The translations under genes and the position numbers were made by a program. The notes below the pieces were generated by a model that was not told where the DNA came from, made no database searches, and saw only the letters and a list, made by a program, of their open reading frames with translations. Below, piece by piece: positions 1 through 7,985 of a stretch of DNA of 64,000 bases. The DNA is from JANNOG01 sp050329415 (GTDB lineage Bacteria > Actinomycetota > Actinomycetes > Actinomycetales > JBBAYJ01), in the NCBI GenBank assembly GCA_050329415.1, contig JBHJOS010000011.1:1-64000 (forward strand). The letters are read 5' to 3'. The first letter of the stretch is position 1; each line of letters starts with the position of its first letter.

Positions 1-18
1 CGAGGCACGCACCCGTGC

Positions 19-810
19 CTAGCTGACCGCGCCGAGGCCCGGCGCCGTGAGCGCGACGAGCAGGACGGCCAGGCTCACCTCGACGGCGGCCCCGAGCACG
101 TCTCCGGTGAGGCCGCCGAATCGCCGCTGGGCCCCGGCTGCGACGCCCACCCCGGTGCCCAGCGCCGCCGCCGCCGCGGCGGCTGCCGCCGGGCCGAGGG
201 CCACGCCCGAGGCGGCGACCACCGCGGCGATCGCGACTGCCACCGGCACGGGCACGCTGCCGATCACCGCTGCGCCGAGCCCGCTCGACCGGGCCGGCCG
301 GGACAGTCGGGTGCACAGCAGCGGGACGACCGCCCGCGACCCCGCCCACGCCCAGGCGACGACGAGACCCGCGACCGCCCCGTGGGCCGCGACGAGCGCC
401 CCGACCGATCCGGCCTGGGCGAGCACGACGAGCACCAGGACCGCGGCCCCGACGGGACCCACGTCGCCGCGGCGCATCACCTCCAGCGCCCGGTCCCGCT
501 GCCCGTGGGCCGCCGCCCCCCACCCGTCCGCGGTGTCGGCCAGCCCGTCGAGGTGGAGGAACCGAGTGGCGAGCGCACCGGCGGCCACGGCGAGCACACC
601 GACCACGAGCCCCGGCAGCCCGGCGCCGGATCCGGCGGCGGTGACGGCGCCGGCCACCGAGCCGACCAGCAGCCCGGCCACCGGCGCCGCGGCCATGGCG
701 CCCGCCGCCCTGGGCCGGTCCACCCGCCGGGGGGCACCCACGGGCAGGATGGTGAGCGTGCCGAGGCACAGCCGGACGGTGTCGGCGGCGATCCCCCTCC
801 GGTCGGTCAC
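19..810 (-). CDS. cobS: Adenosylcobinamide-GDP ribazoletransferase (cobalamin synthase)
   Basis: CobS joins alpha-ribazole(-phosphate) to adenosylcobinamide-GDP, the last assembly step of adenosylcobalamin, in the cytoplasmic membrane. The 263-residue protein has the usual family length, is rich in Ala/Val/Leu membrane segments, and carries the family's acidic motif HLDGLADTADGWGA near residue 90. The start is GTG. It is the last gene of a minus-strand corrinoid operon behind cobT, 43 bp downstream of its stop, and that gap is filled by a 12-bp tandem repeat. Family call is firm from the motif and the neighbours. Confidence 0.95.
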   Translation of the reverse strand: MTDRRGIAADTVRLCLGTLTILPVGAPRRVDRPRAAGAMAAAPVAGLLVGSVAGAVTAAGSGAGLPGLVVGVLAVAAGALATRFLHLDGLADTADGWGAAAHGQRDRALEVMRRGDVGPVGAAVLVLVVLAQAGSVGALVAAHGAVAGLVVAWAWAGSRAVVPLLCTRLSRPARSSGLGAAVIGSVPVPVAVAIAAVVAASGVALGPAAAAAAAAALGTGVGVAAGAQRRFGGLTGDVLGAAVEVSLAVLLVALTAPGLGAVS

Positions 811-816
811 CGCTGT

Positions 817-864
817 GTCACCTGCCGCGTCATCTGCTGTGTCATCTGCTGTGTCACCCGCTCG
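817..864. repeat. 12-bp tandem repeat, four units, at the cobT/cobS junction
   Basis: Units begin at 817, 829, 841 and 853. The two middle units are identical (GTCATCTGCTGT) and the outer two are degenerate. The repeat contains the cobT stop codon (854-856) and ends 7 bp before the cobS start. Confidence 0.85.
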
Positions 865-1975
865 CGCCCGCGTCCGGCAGCAGGGCCGTCACGTCTGCCA
901 GCGCGGCCATCTCCCGGGTGACGGTCACCGCCGCCCGGAGCACCGGCAGCGCCAACAAGGCCCCCGTCCCCTCACCGAGGCGCAGGCCGAGGTCGAGGAC
1001 CGGGCGCAGGCCGAGGGCGGCGAGGGCGGCCCCGTGGGCGGGCTCCGGGGAACGGTGACCGGCGGCGAACCAGGCGGCGCAGCCGCCGGCGACCGACTCG
1101 GCGACCAGGGCTGCCGCGCCGCTCACGACACCGTCGAGGAGGACCGGGGTACGCCGCCAGGCGGCTCTCACGCACAGGGCGGCCATCGCGGCCAGGTCCG
1201 CGCCGCCCACCCGGCGGACGACCTCCCACCCGTCGGCAGGCTCCGTCCCGGGCACGTCGAGCCGGGCGAGCCCGGCTGTCACGGCGCGTCGCTTGCGGTC
1301 CAGGCCCGCGTCGTCGACTCCCGTCCCCCGTCCGACCAACTGCGTGACCGGGAGCCCGGTGAGGGCAGCGACGACCGCTGCGGCGGCAGTGGTGTTGCCG
1401 ATCCCCATGTCCCCGGTCACCAGCAGGTCGTGACCGGCATCGACGAGGGAGTCGGCCAGGTGCGTGCCGAGGGCGACGGCCGCGTGGAGCTCGTCGGGGG
1501 TGACGGCGTCCTCGGTGTCGAGCGGCCCGGAACCCCGGCGGACCTTGCCGGCGGTGACGGCTGCCGGTAGGTCCACCCCCTCCCAGTCGGTGTCGACGGC
1601 GACGTCCACGACGTGCAGCGCCACGCCGGCCTCCCGAGCGAGGACCGATGCCGCCGCGCCCCCGTCAAGGAAGGTGCGAACCATGGCGGCGGTGACCGCG
1701 GCGGGGTAGGCGGAGACCTGGCGTCCGGTGATGCCGTGATCGCCCGCGAGGACGACGAGGGCGGCCCGACCGGGCGGCGACGGGTCGGGCTGGCCGCGGA
1801 CCCCGGCCCACCACACGGCGAGGTCCTCCGCGGCGCCCAGGCTGCCGGGTGGCTTGGCCCGGGCGTCGATGCGGGCCCGGGCGGCGCCGGCGGCCGCGCC
1901 GTCCGGGGGGGCCAGGTGGACGGCGCCGGCCTCGACCAGTGCCGTCCCGAGGTCGGTGTCCGGACGACCGGTCAC
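854..1975 (-). CDS. cobT: Nicotinate-nucleotide--dimethylbenzimidazole phosphoribosyltransferase
   Basis: CobT makes alpha-ribazole-5'-phosphate from nicotinate mononucleotide and a lower-ligand base such as dimethylbenzimidazole. The 373-residue protein shows the KPPGSLG motif near the N-terminus, GDHGIT, the GNTTAAAA segment and, near the C-terminus, GHRSPEP followed by RLGEGTGALLAL. The Glu in GEG is the catalytic base known in Salmonella CobT. The GTG start at 1975 overlaps the upstream cobU stop by 4 nt (GTGA), implying translational coupling. The frame is open further upstream but those codons lie inside cobU. A second, divergent copy lies at 12972-14186. Confidence 0.95.
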   Translation of the reverse strand: MTGRPDTDLGTALVEAGAVHLAPPDGAAAGAARARIDARAKPPGSLGAAEDLAVWWAGVRGQPDPSPPGRAALVVLAGDHGITGRQVSAYPAAVTAAMVRTFLDGGAAASVLAREAGVALHVVDVAVDTDWEGVDLPAAVTAGKVRRGSGPLDTEDAVTPDELHAAVALGTHLADSLVDAGHDLLVTGDMGIGNTTAAAAVVAALTGLPVTQLVGRGTGVDDAGLDRKRRAVTAGLARLDVPGTEPADGWEVVRRVGGADLAAMAALCVRAAWRRTPVLLDGVVSGAAALVAESVAGGCAAWFAAGHRSPEPAHGAALAALGLRPVLDLGLRLGEGTGALLALPVLRAAVTVTREMAALADVTALLPDAGASG

Positions 1976-3405
1976 GGGCCGCCTCCGGGGAGGACGGGGG
2001 CGGGTCCGGCCGCCGGGAGCGGGAGTGCCCGGCCGGCGACGACGAGCACCGCGTCGTCGGCGTCGGCCGCGAGGACGGCGTTGAGCCGGCCCTGGAGGTC
2101 CCGGAAGACCCGACCCGCGGCGGTGGCGGGAACGACGCCGGACCCGACCTCGTTGGAGACCGCGACCACGGTCCGGCACGCCCCCCGCCACGCCGAGGCG
2201 AGGTCCGCGATCGCGGCGTCCGCACGCTTCTGCCAGCCCGGATGCGACTCCCAGGCCCCCGCCTGGTCCAGCGTCCGCGAGAGCCACAGCGTCAGGCAGT
2301 CGACCAGGACCGGCGGCCCCGCCTGCCGCAGGAGGCCCGCGACGTCGAGGCGCTCGACGGTGCGCCACCCCGGGGGGCGGCGGTCGCGGTGACGGGCGAC
2401 ACGAGCCGCCCACTCGGGGTCGGCGGACGGATCGGCTGGGTGCCCGGTCGCGACGTACACGGCGTCCGGCACGTCGGCCAGGAGCTGCTCGGCGAGCGTG
2501 CTCTTCCCGGATCGGGCGCCGCCGAGTACGAGTACCCGCCGAGGGGGACGGGCCGGCGGACCCGTGGCCGGGGCGGGGGCCGCACGGGGCCCCGGCGACC
2601 CGAGGACGATGGTCTCACCGTCGCGGCCCGGCCGGGCGCCGTGGGCCGCCAGGGCCGTCGTGAGTTCAGGCTCCGGCGGGTTGTGATGCGACATGTGGAC
2701 TGCGACGACCTCGGTGGCGGGTCCCACGGCCCCGTGGCTGCGCAGGCGGTCCACCTGGTGCCCCAGGCCCGGCAGGTCGAGGTGCTGCCCGCGGGCCGCC
2801 AGGTCGGCGCGGGTGCCGAAGGTCTCGTCCAGGAGGACCGCGTCCAGCGGCGAGCGTGGCAGCAGCTCCAGGGTCGCCGCCGGCAGGGCCCCGGTGTCGG
2901 TGCCGTACAGGACGCGGGCGCCACCCGGCCCGGTGACCAGGCACAGGAGGGCTTCGCCGGGCGCGTCGTGAGCCGCTGGCAACGCCTCGAACCGGTACCC
3001 CCCGACCTCGACGTCGTCGCCGGCCCGTACCGGTCGCAGACTCACCGTGTCGCCGGGGCCCACCCAGGGCTGCCACGGGTCGACGGCTGCGGCCGGTCCC
3101 ACGATGGTCAGCGGGGCCACCGCGGTGCCCGCGGCGGCCGCCCAGGCCCGGGTGAGCGCCGCCATCGGCGATGTGTGGTCGGGGTGGGCGTGGCCCACCC
3201 ACACCACCCGCAGGCCCGACAACGAGCGTCCCGCCCGCAGGGCCTGGCGCGGGGTCTCCGGACCGCAGTCCAGCAGCACCGTCCCGTCGACCAGGACGGA
3301 CGTGGACGCCCGCGGCAGCACGCGCTGCTCGTCACACGACCGGCAGTCGCAGAACGGGTTGGGCCAACCGTCCGCCGACCCGGTCCCGAGCAGGGTGAGC
3401 TCCAT
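1972..3405 (-). CDS. cobU: Fusion of PhnP-like metallo-beta-lactamase domain and CobU (adenosylcobinamide kinase/guanylyltransferase)
   Basis: Residues 1 to about 265 are a metallo-beta-lactamase-fold hydrolase with the metal motif HAHPDH (72-77) and a PhnP-like cysteine cluster CDCRSC (19-24). Residues from about 290 to 477 are CobU, which phosphorylates adenosylcobinamide and transfers GMP to it. CobU features are the P-loop GGARSGKS (295-302), the RHRDRRP segment whose His339 is the likely guanylylated residue, and VLVDCLTLWLS. A Pro/Ala-rich linker joins the domains. Such fusions occur in other actinobacteria such as Streptomyces as I recall. The substrate of the hydrolase domain is not known to me. 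It overlaps cobT by 4 nt. Confidence 0.93.
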   Translation of the reverse strand: MELTLLGTGSADGWPNPFCDCRSCDEQRVLPRASTSVLVDGTVLLDCGPETPRQALRAGRSLSGLRVVWVGHAHPDHTSPMAALTRAWAAAAGTAVAPLTIVGPAAAVDPWQPWVGPGDTVSLRPVRAGDDVEVGGYRFEALPAAHDAPGEALLCLVTGPGGARVLYGTDTGALPAATLELLPRSPLDAVLLDETFGTRADLAARGQHLDLPGLGHQVDRLRSHGAVGPATEVVAVHMSHHNPPEPELTTALAAHGARPGRDGETIVLGSPGPRAAPAPATGPPARPPRRVLVLGGARSGKSTLAEQLLADVPDAVYVATGHPADPSADPEWAARVARHRDRRPPGWRTVERLDVAGLLRQAGPPVLVDCLTLWLSRTLDQAGAWESHPGWQKRADAAIADLASAWRGACRTVVAVSNEVGSGVVPATAAGRVFRDLQGRLNAVLAADADDAVLVVAGRALPLPAAGPAPVLPGGGP

Positions 3406-3421
3406 CGTCCGGTCCCCGTCC

Positions 3422-4150
3422 TCAGGGCAGGCGCCTGGGGTCGAGCCGCGTCTCGACGGCCGACCCGTCGTGGGCCTCGACCCGGTATGCGGCCGCGCCG
3501 TCGCGTTCGGACACGACGTCGGCGGGCTCCGTCCCCCGGTACACGATGCCGACGCCGTCGTCCGTGGCGTAGGACAGCGGCAGCGTGCCCTCGGCCACCA
3601 GCCGGTGCAGCAGGGGGCGGCGTCCCGCCTCGGTGTCGTAGTGGACCCCGTTGCCGTACGGCAGGAACGCCAGCCCGTCCGTGACCGGGCGCAGGTCCGG
3701 TCCGAACGAGTCGGTGGTCCCCCCGGTGTGCCAGCAGATGGACCCCGCGCTCACCCCGCCGAGGACGACACCGGCCCGCCACGCCTCGCGCATGAGGCGG
3801 TCCAGCCCGTGGACCCGCCACACCGCAAGGAGGTTGGCGACCGACCCGCCGTTCACCCACACCACGTCACTGCCGTGGAGGAGCCCCGCCACGTCGTCCA
3901 CGTTCGGCATGGGGAACAGCGACAGCACGGCGCCGTCGACCCCGGCGTCCGCCGCGGCCTCGAGCGCCCAGGCCGTCCAGTACGCCTGGTCGCCGCCCGC
4001 GGTGCCGACGAACGTCACCCGGGGTGCCCGGCTCGACACCCCAGAGAGGTCGAGGGCATGGCGGACCAGCGGACCGAGCGCCACCCTGGTCCGGCGGCCG
4101 GGCACCCATCCGCCCGACGTCGCGACGATCGTGGGGACGTCAGCGGGCAC
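3422..4150 (-). CDS. Peptidase S51 (dipeptidase E / cyanophycinase-like) family protein
   Basis: The 242-residue protein has the S51 nucleophile motif GGVSAGSICW, an N-terminal ATSGGW strand and the FVGTAGGD segment, all typical of this class I glutamine-amidotransferase-like serine peptidase family (aspartyl dipeptidase PepE and relatives). The GTG start at 4150 was chosen because homology begins there and it overlaps the upstream gene's stop by 11 nt. An upstream ATG at 4240 would lie deep inside that gene. It sits 16 bp before the MBL-CobU gene on the same strand. Its substrate, and why it lies in a corrinoid operon, cannot be read from sequence. Confidence 0.85.
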   Translation of the reverse strand: MPADVPTIVATSGGWVPGRRTRVALGPLVRHALDLSGVSSRAPRVTFVGTAGGDQAYWTAWALEAAADAGVDGAVLSLFPMPNVDDVAGLLHGSDVVWVNGGSVANLLAVWRVHGLDRLMREAWRAGVVLGGVSAGSICWHTGGTTDSFGPDLRPVTDGLAFLPYGNGVHYDTEAGRRPLLHRLVAEGTLPLSYATDDGVGIVYRGTEPADVVSERDGAAAYRVEAHDGSAVETRLDPRRLP

Positions 4151-5498
4151 CGGTGGCCTCCCGGGGGGAGGGCACGAGCGGGGTGCCGGCGAGGTGGTGC
4201 AGCGCCGCGCGGGCACCTCGCCGCCCGGATGCCAGGGCACCCTGGATCGACGGGGTGTCGCGGTGGTCGCCGACCACGATCAGCCCGTCGCCGAGGTCGA
4301 CGGGGGCCCGCACGTCCAGCGCGGGCAGGGCGACCGGCAAGGCCCGCGGCACGGCGTGGGTGACGAGCAGCCGCCAGCCGCGCGGATCGCACCCGAGGAC
4401 CCGGCCCGCGGCGAGACGGGCGCGCGGCTCCGTCTCGGGCCGGTCGCCGAGGACGGTCGTCGCCACCAGTTCGGCGCCCGCCGTGGCGTCCGGGGCCCGG
4501 TAGGACGGGGCGCTGCGGGAGAGCACGACGGTGTTGACCAGTCCGCCCGGTCGCCGGTGGTCGCCGGTCCCGTCGACGTGCAGGTACCGGGACCGGCTCG
4601 ACTCGACCGGCGGGGCGTCCGTCACGTGCCAGAACGTCGTGAGGGACCGCATCGCAGGTGCCGGCCGCGCCGTCAGCCGGGCAGCGGCCGGACCGTCGGT
4701 CGCGACCACGACCACCCGTGCCCGGATCTCGCCGACCATGGTGCGCAACGCCCAGCCCCGGCCGGCCCGGGCGAGGGAGTCGACCCGGACCCCGAGGTGG
4801 ACAGTGTCGCGGACGGGACCGGCGACGGCGTCGGCGAAGGCCTGCATGCCCCCGACGGGGACGCCGGGGGGCCCGCTGAGGGCGGCAGCCGCGAAGGACC
4901 GCAGGACCAGGTCGACGTAGCGGCGGGACGTGGTCCCCTCGGCGTCCGCCAGGGTCCCGGTGAGGAACGGCTCGATCACGTGACGGCGCAGGCCGCCGCG
5001 AACTCCGGCGGCGTCGAGCGCGCGGTGCCACCCCGCGTCCGGCGCCGACTCCAGACGCCGTGCCCCGACCAGGAGGGCCCGGCCGGCGAGGCGGGAGAGC
5101 CCGGCGACGTCGGTGCCGCCCCCCGGCCCCAGGGCCGCCGTGGCGCGCAGTGCCCCCAGCGGGTGGCGCCGCGGGTCCGGGAACACGACCCGGCGCCCGC
5201 CGGGCAGCAGGGTGACGACCCCGATGCCGAGCGGCTGCAGCCGCAGGGCCGCGACGTCGACGTAACGCCCCAGCGCCGGGTACGTCGGGTTGAGGAGCTG
5301 GAATCCACGGTCGGCGCGCCAGCCGTCGGTGACGTCGGTGCGGACCCGCCCACCCACGCCGTCGGAACTCTCCAGCACCGCGACCGCGAGCCCGTTTCCC
5401 AGCAGGGTGCGGGCGGCGGCGAGGCCGGCCAGGCCGGCGCCGACGACGGCAACGTCCACTGCGGGTGGTGGGGGATGCGAAGGGGCCACGGGCGGCAC
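4140..5498 (-). CDS. FAD-dependent oxidoreductase (amine oxidase / phytoene desaturase-like)
   Basis: The 452-residue protein opens with a dinucleotide-binding fold: DVAVVGAGLAGLAAA, an acidic residue ending the second strand (LES) and VGGRVRTD, the GGR motif of the amine-oxidase/desaturase superfamily. A C-terminal GDGLIVVGDHRDTPSIQGAL segment is the second FAD-contacting motif. The GTG at 5498 is chosen because the fold begins about 14 residues later and a GGGGA sequence lies 8-9 nt upstream; a second GTG at 5489 is possible. It heads the minus-strand operon leading into the peptidase and cob genes and is divergent from the kinase gene. The substrate is unknown. Confidence 0.85.
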   Translation of the reverse strand: MPPVAPSHPPPPAVDVAVVGAGLAGLAAARTLLGNGLAVAVLESSDGVGGRVRTDVTDGWRADRGFQLLNPTYPALGRYVDVAALRLQPLGIGVVTLLPGGRRVVFPDPRRHPLGALRATAALGPGGGTDVAGLSRLAGRALLVGARRLESAPDAGWHRALDAAGVRGGLRRHVIEPFLTGTLADAEGTTSRRYVDLVLRSFAAAALSGPPGVPVGGMQAFADAVAGPVRDTVHLGVRVDSLARAGRGWALRTMVGEIRARVVVVATDGPAAARLTARPAPAMRSLTTFWHVTDAPPVESSRSRYLHVDGTGDHRRPGGLVNTVVLSRSAPSYRAPDATAGAELVATTVLGDRPETEPRARLAAGRVLGCDPRGWRLLVTHAVPRALPVALPALDVRAPVDLGDGLIVVGDHRDTPSIQGALASGRRGARAALHHLAGTPLVPSPREATGAR

Positions 5499-5589
5499 CG
5501 TAGCCGTCCCCGAGCAGCCCCCCGCAGCGGGCGCGGACTCCTGTGGACAACCCGGGCGGCGATCATGGCAGCCGTGGTGGCATGGGGCC

Positions 5590-7038
5590 ATGGGAGTCGA
5601 GTACCGGGCGGCGCAGGGCGTCGCCCCAGGGGACGGGGTCGCCGGCTGTCGCATGCTTCGGCCGGTGGGTTCGGGTGCCGCGGCCGACGTCTGGCTCGCG
5701 GTGGACCGGAGCACCGGCGAGCGGGTGGCGGTCAAGGTCTACCGCGGGGGAGTCCTGCCGTTGGGCGAGCGGCTGCGCGTGCGTCACCCGAACGTCCTGG
5801 CGGTGCGCCGGATCGTCGAGACCCCGCCGGCCGTCGTGCTCGACCTCGCCGCGGGGGGCAGTCTCGGCTCGCTCGTGGCGGCGCGCGGCCCGCTGGACGT
5901 CGGGGAGGTGGCGACCGTCGTCGTCGCGCTCGCCCGGGCGCTGGCGGACCTGCACGCCGGCGGCCTCGTCCACGGCGACCTGTCGCCGGCGAACGTCCTG
6001 TTCGCCGACGGCGGCCGGCCGTTGCTCGGGGACCTCGGCGACGTGGCCGTGGCGGGTGTCGGCCCGGTCGCGGCCACTGCGGGGTTCGCGGCCCCCGAGG
6101 TCGTGGCCGGCGCCGTCCCCGCGGGACCGGCGGACGTCCACGGACTGTGCGCCGTCGCCTGGTTCGCGCTCGCCGGGACGGCACCCGACGCGGCGCCGTC
6201 CCGGGTCCCGCTGCCCCTGCTGGTCCCGGCCGTCCCGGTGGAACTCGCCGAGGTCCTCGCCGCCGGGCTGGACCCGCAGCCCGGGGGTCGTCCGGGTCCG
6301 GAGGACCTGGTGGCCGGCGTGCTGGCGGTGGCGGAGTGCGAGCCGGTGCGGCTGGTGGCCGGTGCCTTCCCGGCGCTGCCCCGCGACGAGGCATCGACGC
6401 ACCGGGTCCGCCGTCCCGAGGCCGGTGCGTCCGGGGCGAACACGTTGCTGCCGGACGTGCCCCCGGCGAAGCCGCGGCGGCGCCGGGCGCTGCGGCTGGC
6501 CGCCGTCGCGGTCGCCGGTGCCGTGGCGGGCGCCACGCTGGGCGGGGTCGGTGTCGTGGACCGGTTGACGGGTGCCGCGGCCGCCGGCCCCCGCCCGGCC
6601 GACGGCGTCACCCCCGGAGCCCTGGCGACGGTCGAGCCCTCGCCGGCCCCCCGGCCTGAATCCGGTGCCTCGACCGAGGTTGCGGCGATCGTCGAGACGC
6701 TGGTGAGGCACCGGGAGGAGGCCTTGCGCACCGGTGACGCGCAGGCCCTGACCCGGGTCTACACGCCCGGTTCCGCGGCGTGGGTGGCCGACGTGGCCCT
6801 GGTCGGCGAGCACGGGCCGCTGAACGTCACGCTCGAGGTGATGGCGGTTCGGGCGGTGCACGGGGACGGGGATCGAGTCACGGCCGACGTCCGGCTCGCG
6901 ACCCGCTCGGGTCCGCCGCCTTCCGGGCCCGCCGGGGACGGCGCCCGGGTCGAGGACACCGAGCACGAGGTCCGCCTGACCCTGGTCCACGGGGAGCGAT
7001 GGCGGATCGACGCGGTGACCGCCCCGGGAGACGGATGA
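5590..7038 (+). CDS. Membrane-anchored Ser/Thr protein kinase, atypical, with NTF2-like extracytoplasmic domain
   Basis: The 482-residue protein has an N-terminal kinase domain: glycine-rich loop VGSGAAADVW, ATP lysine K49 in VAVK, catalytic loop HGDLSPANVL (D130, N135; HGD in place of HRD) and DLG (D148) in place of DFG, then AAPEV. Only 16 residues separate K49 from HPNVL, against about 27 in PknB, so the alpha-C helix and its glutamate look deleted. A basic PRRRRA stretch and one membrane helix (about 302-325) precede a C-terminal domain (about 360-480) resembling NTF2/SnoaL folds. It probably senses something outside the cell; activity is uncertain. Confidence 0.85.
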   Translation: MGVEYRAAQGVAPGDGVAGCRMLRPVGSGAAADVWLAVDRSTGERVAVKVYRGGVLPLGERLRVRHPNVLAVRRIVETPPAVVLDLAAGGSLGSLVAARGPLDVGEVATVVVALARALADLHAGGLVHGDLSPANVLFADGGRPLLGDLGDVAVAGVGPVAATAGFAAPEVVAGAVPAGPADVHGLCAVAWFALAGTAPDAAPSRVPLPLLVPAVPVELAEVLAAGLDPQPGGRPGPEDLVAGVLAVAECEPVRLVAGAFPALPRDEASTHRVRRPEAGASGANTLLPDVPPAKPRRRRALRLAAVAVAGAVAGATLGGVGVVDRLTGAAAAGPRPADGVTPGALATVEPSPAPRPESGASTEVAAIVETLVRHREEALRTGDAQALTRVYTPGSAAWVADVALVGEHGPLNVTLEVMAVRAVHGDGDRVTADVRLATRSGPPPSGPAGDGARVEDTEHEVRLTLVHGERWRIDAVTAPGDG

Positions 7039-7039
7039 C

Positions 7040-7960
7040 TCAGCCGGGGGCCGGGTCGCCGGGGGCGACCAGCCAGCGGCACGCGGTGGCGAGGTTGGGG
7101 TGCTGGAACACGAAGCCCGACTCCACGAGCGCGTCGGGGGTCATCCGCTGGCTCGACAGGATGTCGTCGGCGAACTCCCCGAAGGCCAGGCGCAACGCGA
7201 CCGGCGGTACCGGCAGTACGGCGGGCCGCCGAAGCTCCCGGGCCAGTGCCCGGGTGACGTCCCGGTTGCGGCCCGGCTCCGGACCGCCGAGGTTGACCGG
7301 GCCGCTGAGGGACTCCGTGCTCAGACAGTGGACCAGTGCCCGGACCTCGTCCTCGAGGGTGATCCACGGCCACCAGGCCCGCCCGGAGCCCAAGGGTCCC
7401 CCGAGTCCGAGCGTGAGGATCGGCAGCAGCCGGCCGAACGCCCCGCCCCGGTCCGTCATCACCAGGCCCGTGCGGGCCAGGACGGTCCGGATGCCGGCCT
7501 CCTCCGCCGAGCGGGCCTCGCCTTCCCATGCCACGCAGACGTCGGCGAGGAAACCCTCGCCGGGGGCCGACGACTCGGTCAGCACCTCGTCGCCCCGCGA
7601 GCCGTAGTAGCCGACCGCCGAGCCCGACACCAGCACGCTGGGCCGAGTGTCGAGGGCGACCAGGGCCGCGACGAGGGTGCGTGTGCCGAGGACCCGGGAG
7701 TCGCGGATGGTCCGCTTGTACCGGCCGGTCCACCGCCGGTCACCGACACCGGCCCCGGCGAGGTGGATCACCGCGTCCACCCCGACGAGCCGGTCGAGGT
7801 CGACCCCGGACGCCGCGCCCGACATCGGGTCCCACCGCACCTCGTCGGGACCGCGCGGCTCCCGCCGCACCAGTCGCACCACCTGGTGACCTGCCGCGAC
7901 GAGCTGGGGCAGCAGCGCGGAGCCGATGAGGCCGGTGGCCCCCGTGACGGCGACCCTCAC
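7040..7960 (-). CDS. TIGR01777-family NAD(P)-binding epimerase/dehydratase (SulA/YfcH-like)
   Basis: The 306-residue protein begins VRVAVTGATGLIGSALLPQL, a Rossmann GxxGxxG motif, and continues with VIHLAGAGVGDRRW, the YYGSRGDE segment and a C-terminal DUF1731-like tail (LPVPPVALRLAFGE). This is the TIGR01777 subgroup of atypical SDR proteins, whose substrate is not established. The GTG at 7960 starts exactly at the first beta-strand. It follows sucB by 25 bp on the same strand and may be cotranscribed. It ends 1 bp from the kinase stop, so the two genes converge with no room for a terminator. Confidence 0.88.
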   Translation of the reverse strand: MRVAVTGATGLIGSALLPQLVAAGHQVVRLVRREPRGPDEVRWDPMSGAASGVDLDRLVGVDAVIHLAGAGVGDRRWTGRYKRTIRDSRVLGTRTLVAALVALDTRPSVLVSGSAVGYYGSRGDEVLTESSAPGEGFLADVCVAWEGEARSAEEAGIRTVLARTGLVMTDRGGAFGRLLPILTLGLGGPLGSGRAWWPWITLEDEVRALVHCLSTESLSGPVNLGGPEPGRNRDVTRALARELRRPAVLPVPPVALRLAFGEFADDILSSQRMTPDALVESGFVFQHPNLATACRWLVAPGDPAPG

Positions 7961-7985
7961 CGGAGCGCCTTGGGTGGCGCAGCGC

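Noticed and set aside
4151..5589. A cobalamin riboswitch ahead of the corrinoid operon
   Set aside because: The operon head gene starts 91 bp from the divergent kinase gene, too short for the aptamer, and I saw no B12-box.
3651..6659. Long plus-strand open frame over the peptidase, oxidoreductase and kinase genes
   Set aside because: Low-complexity translation with no motif; it is the antisense or wrong frame of three recognisable genes.
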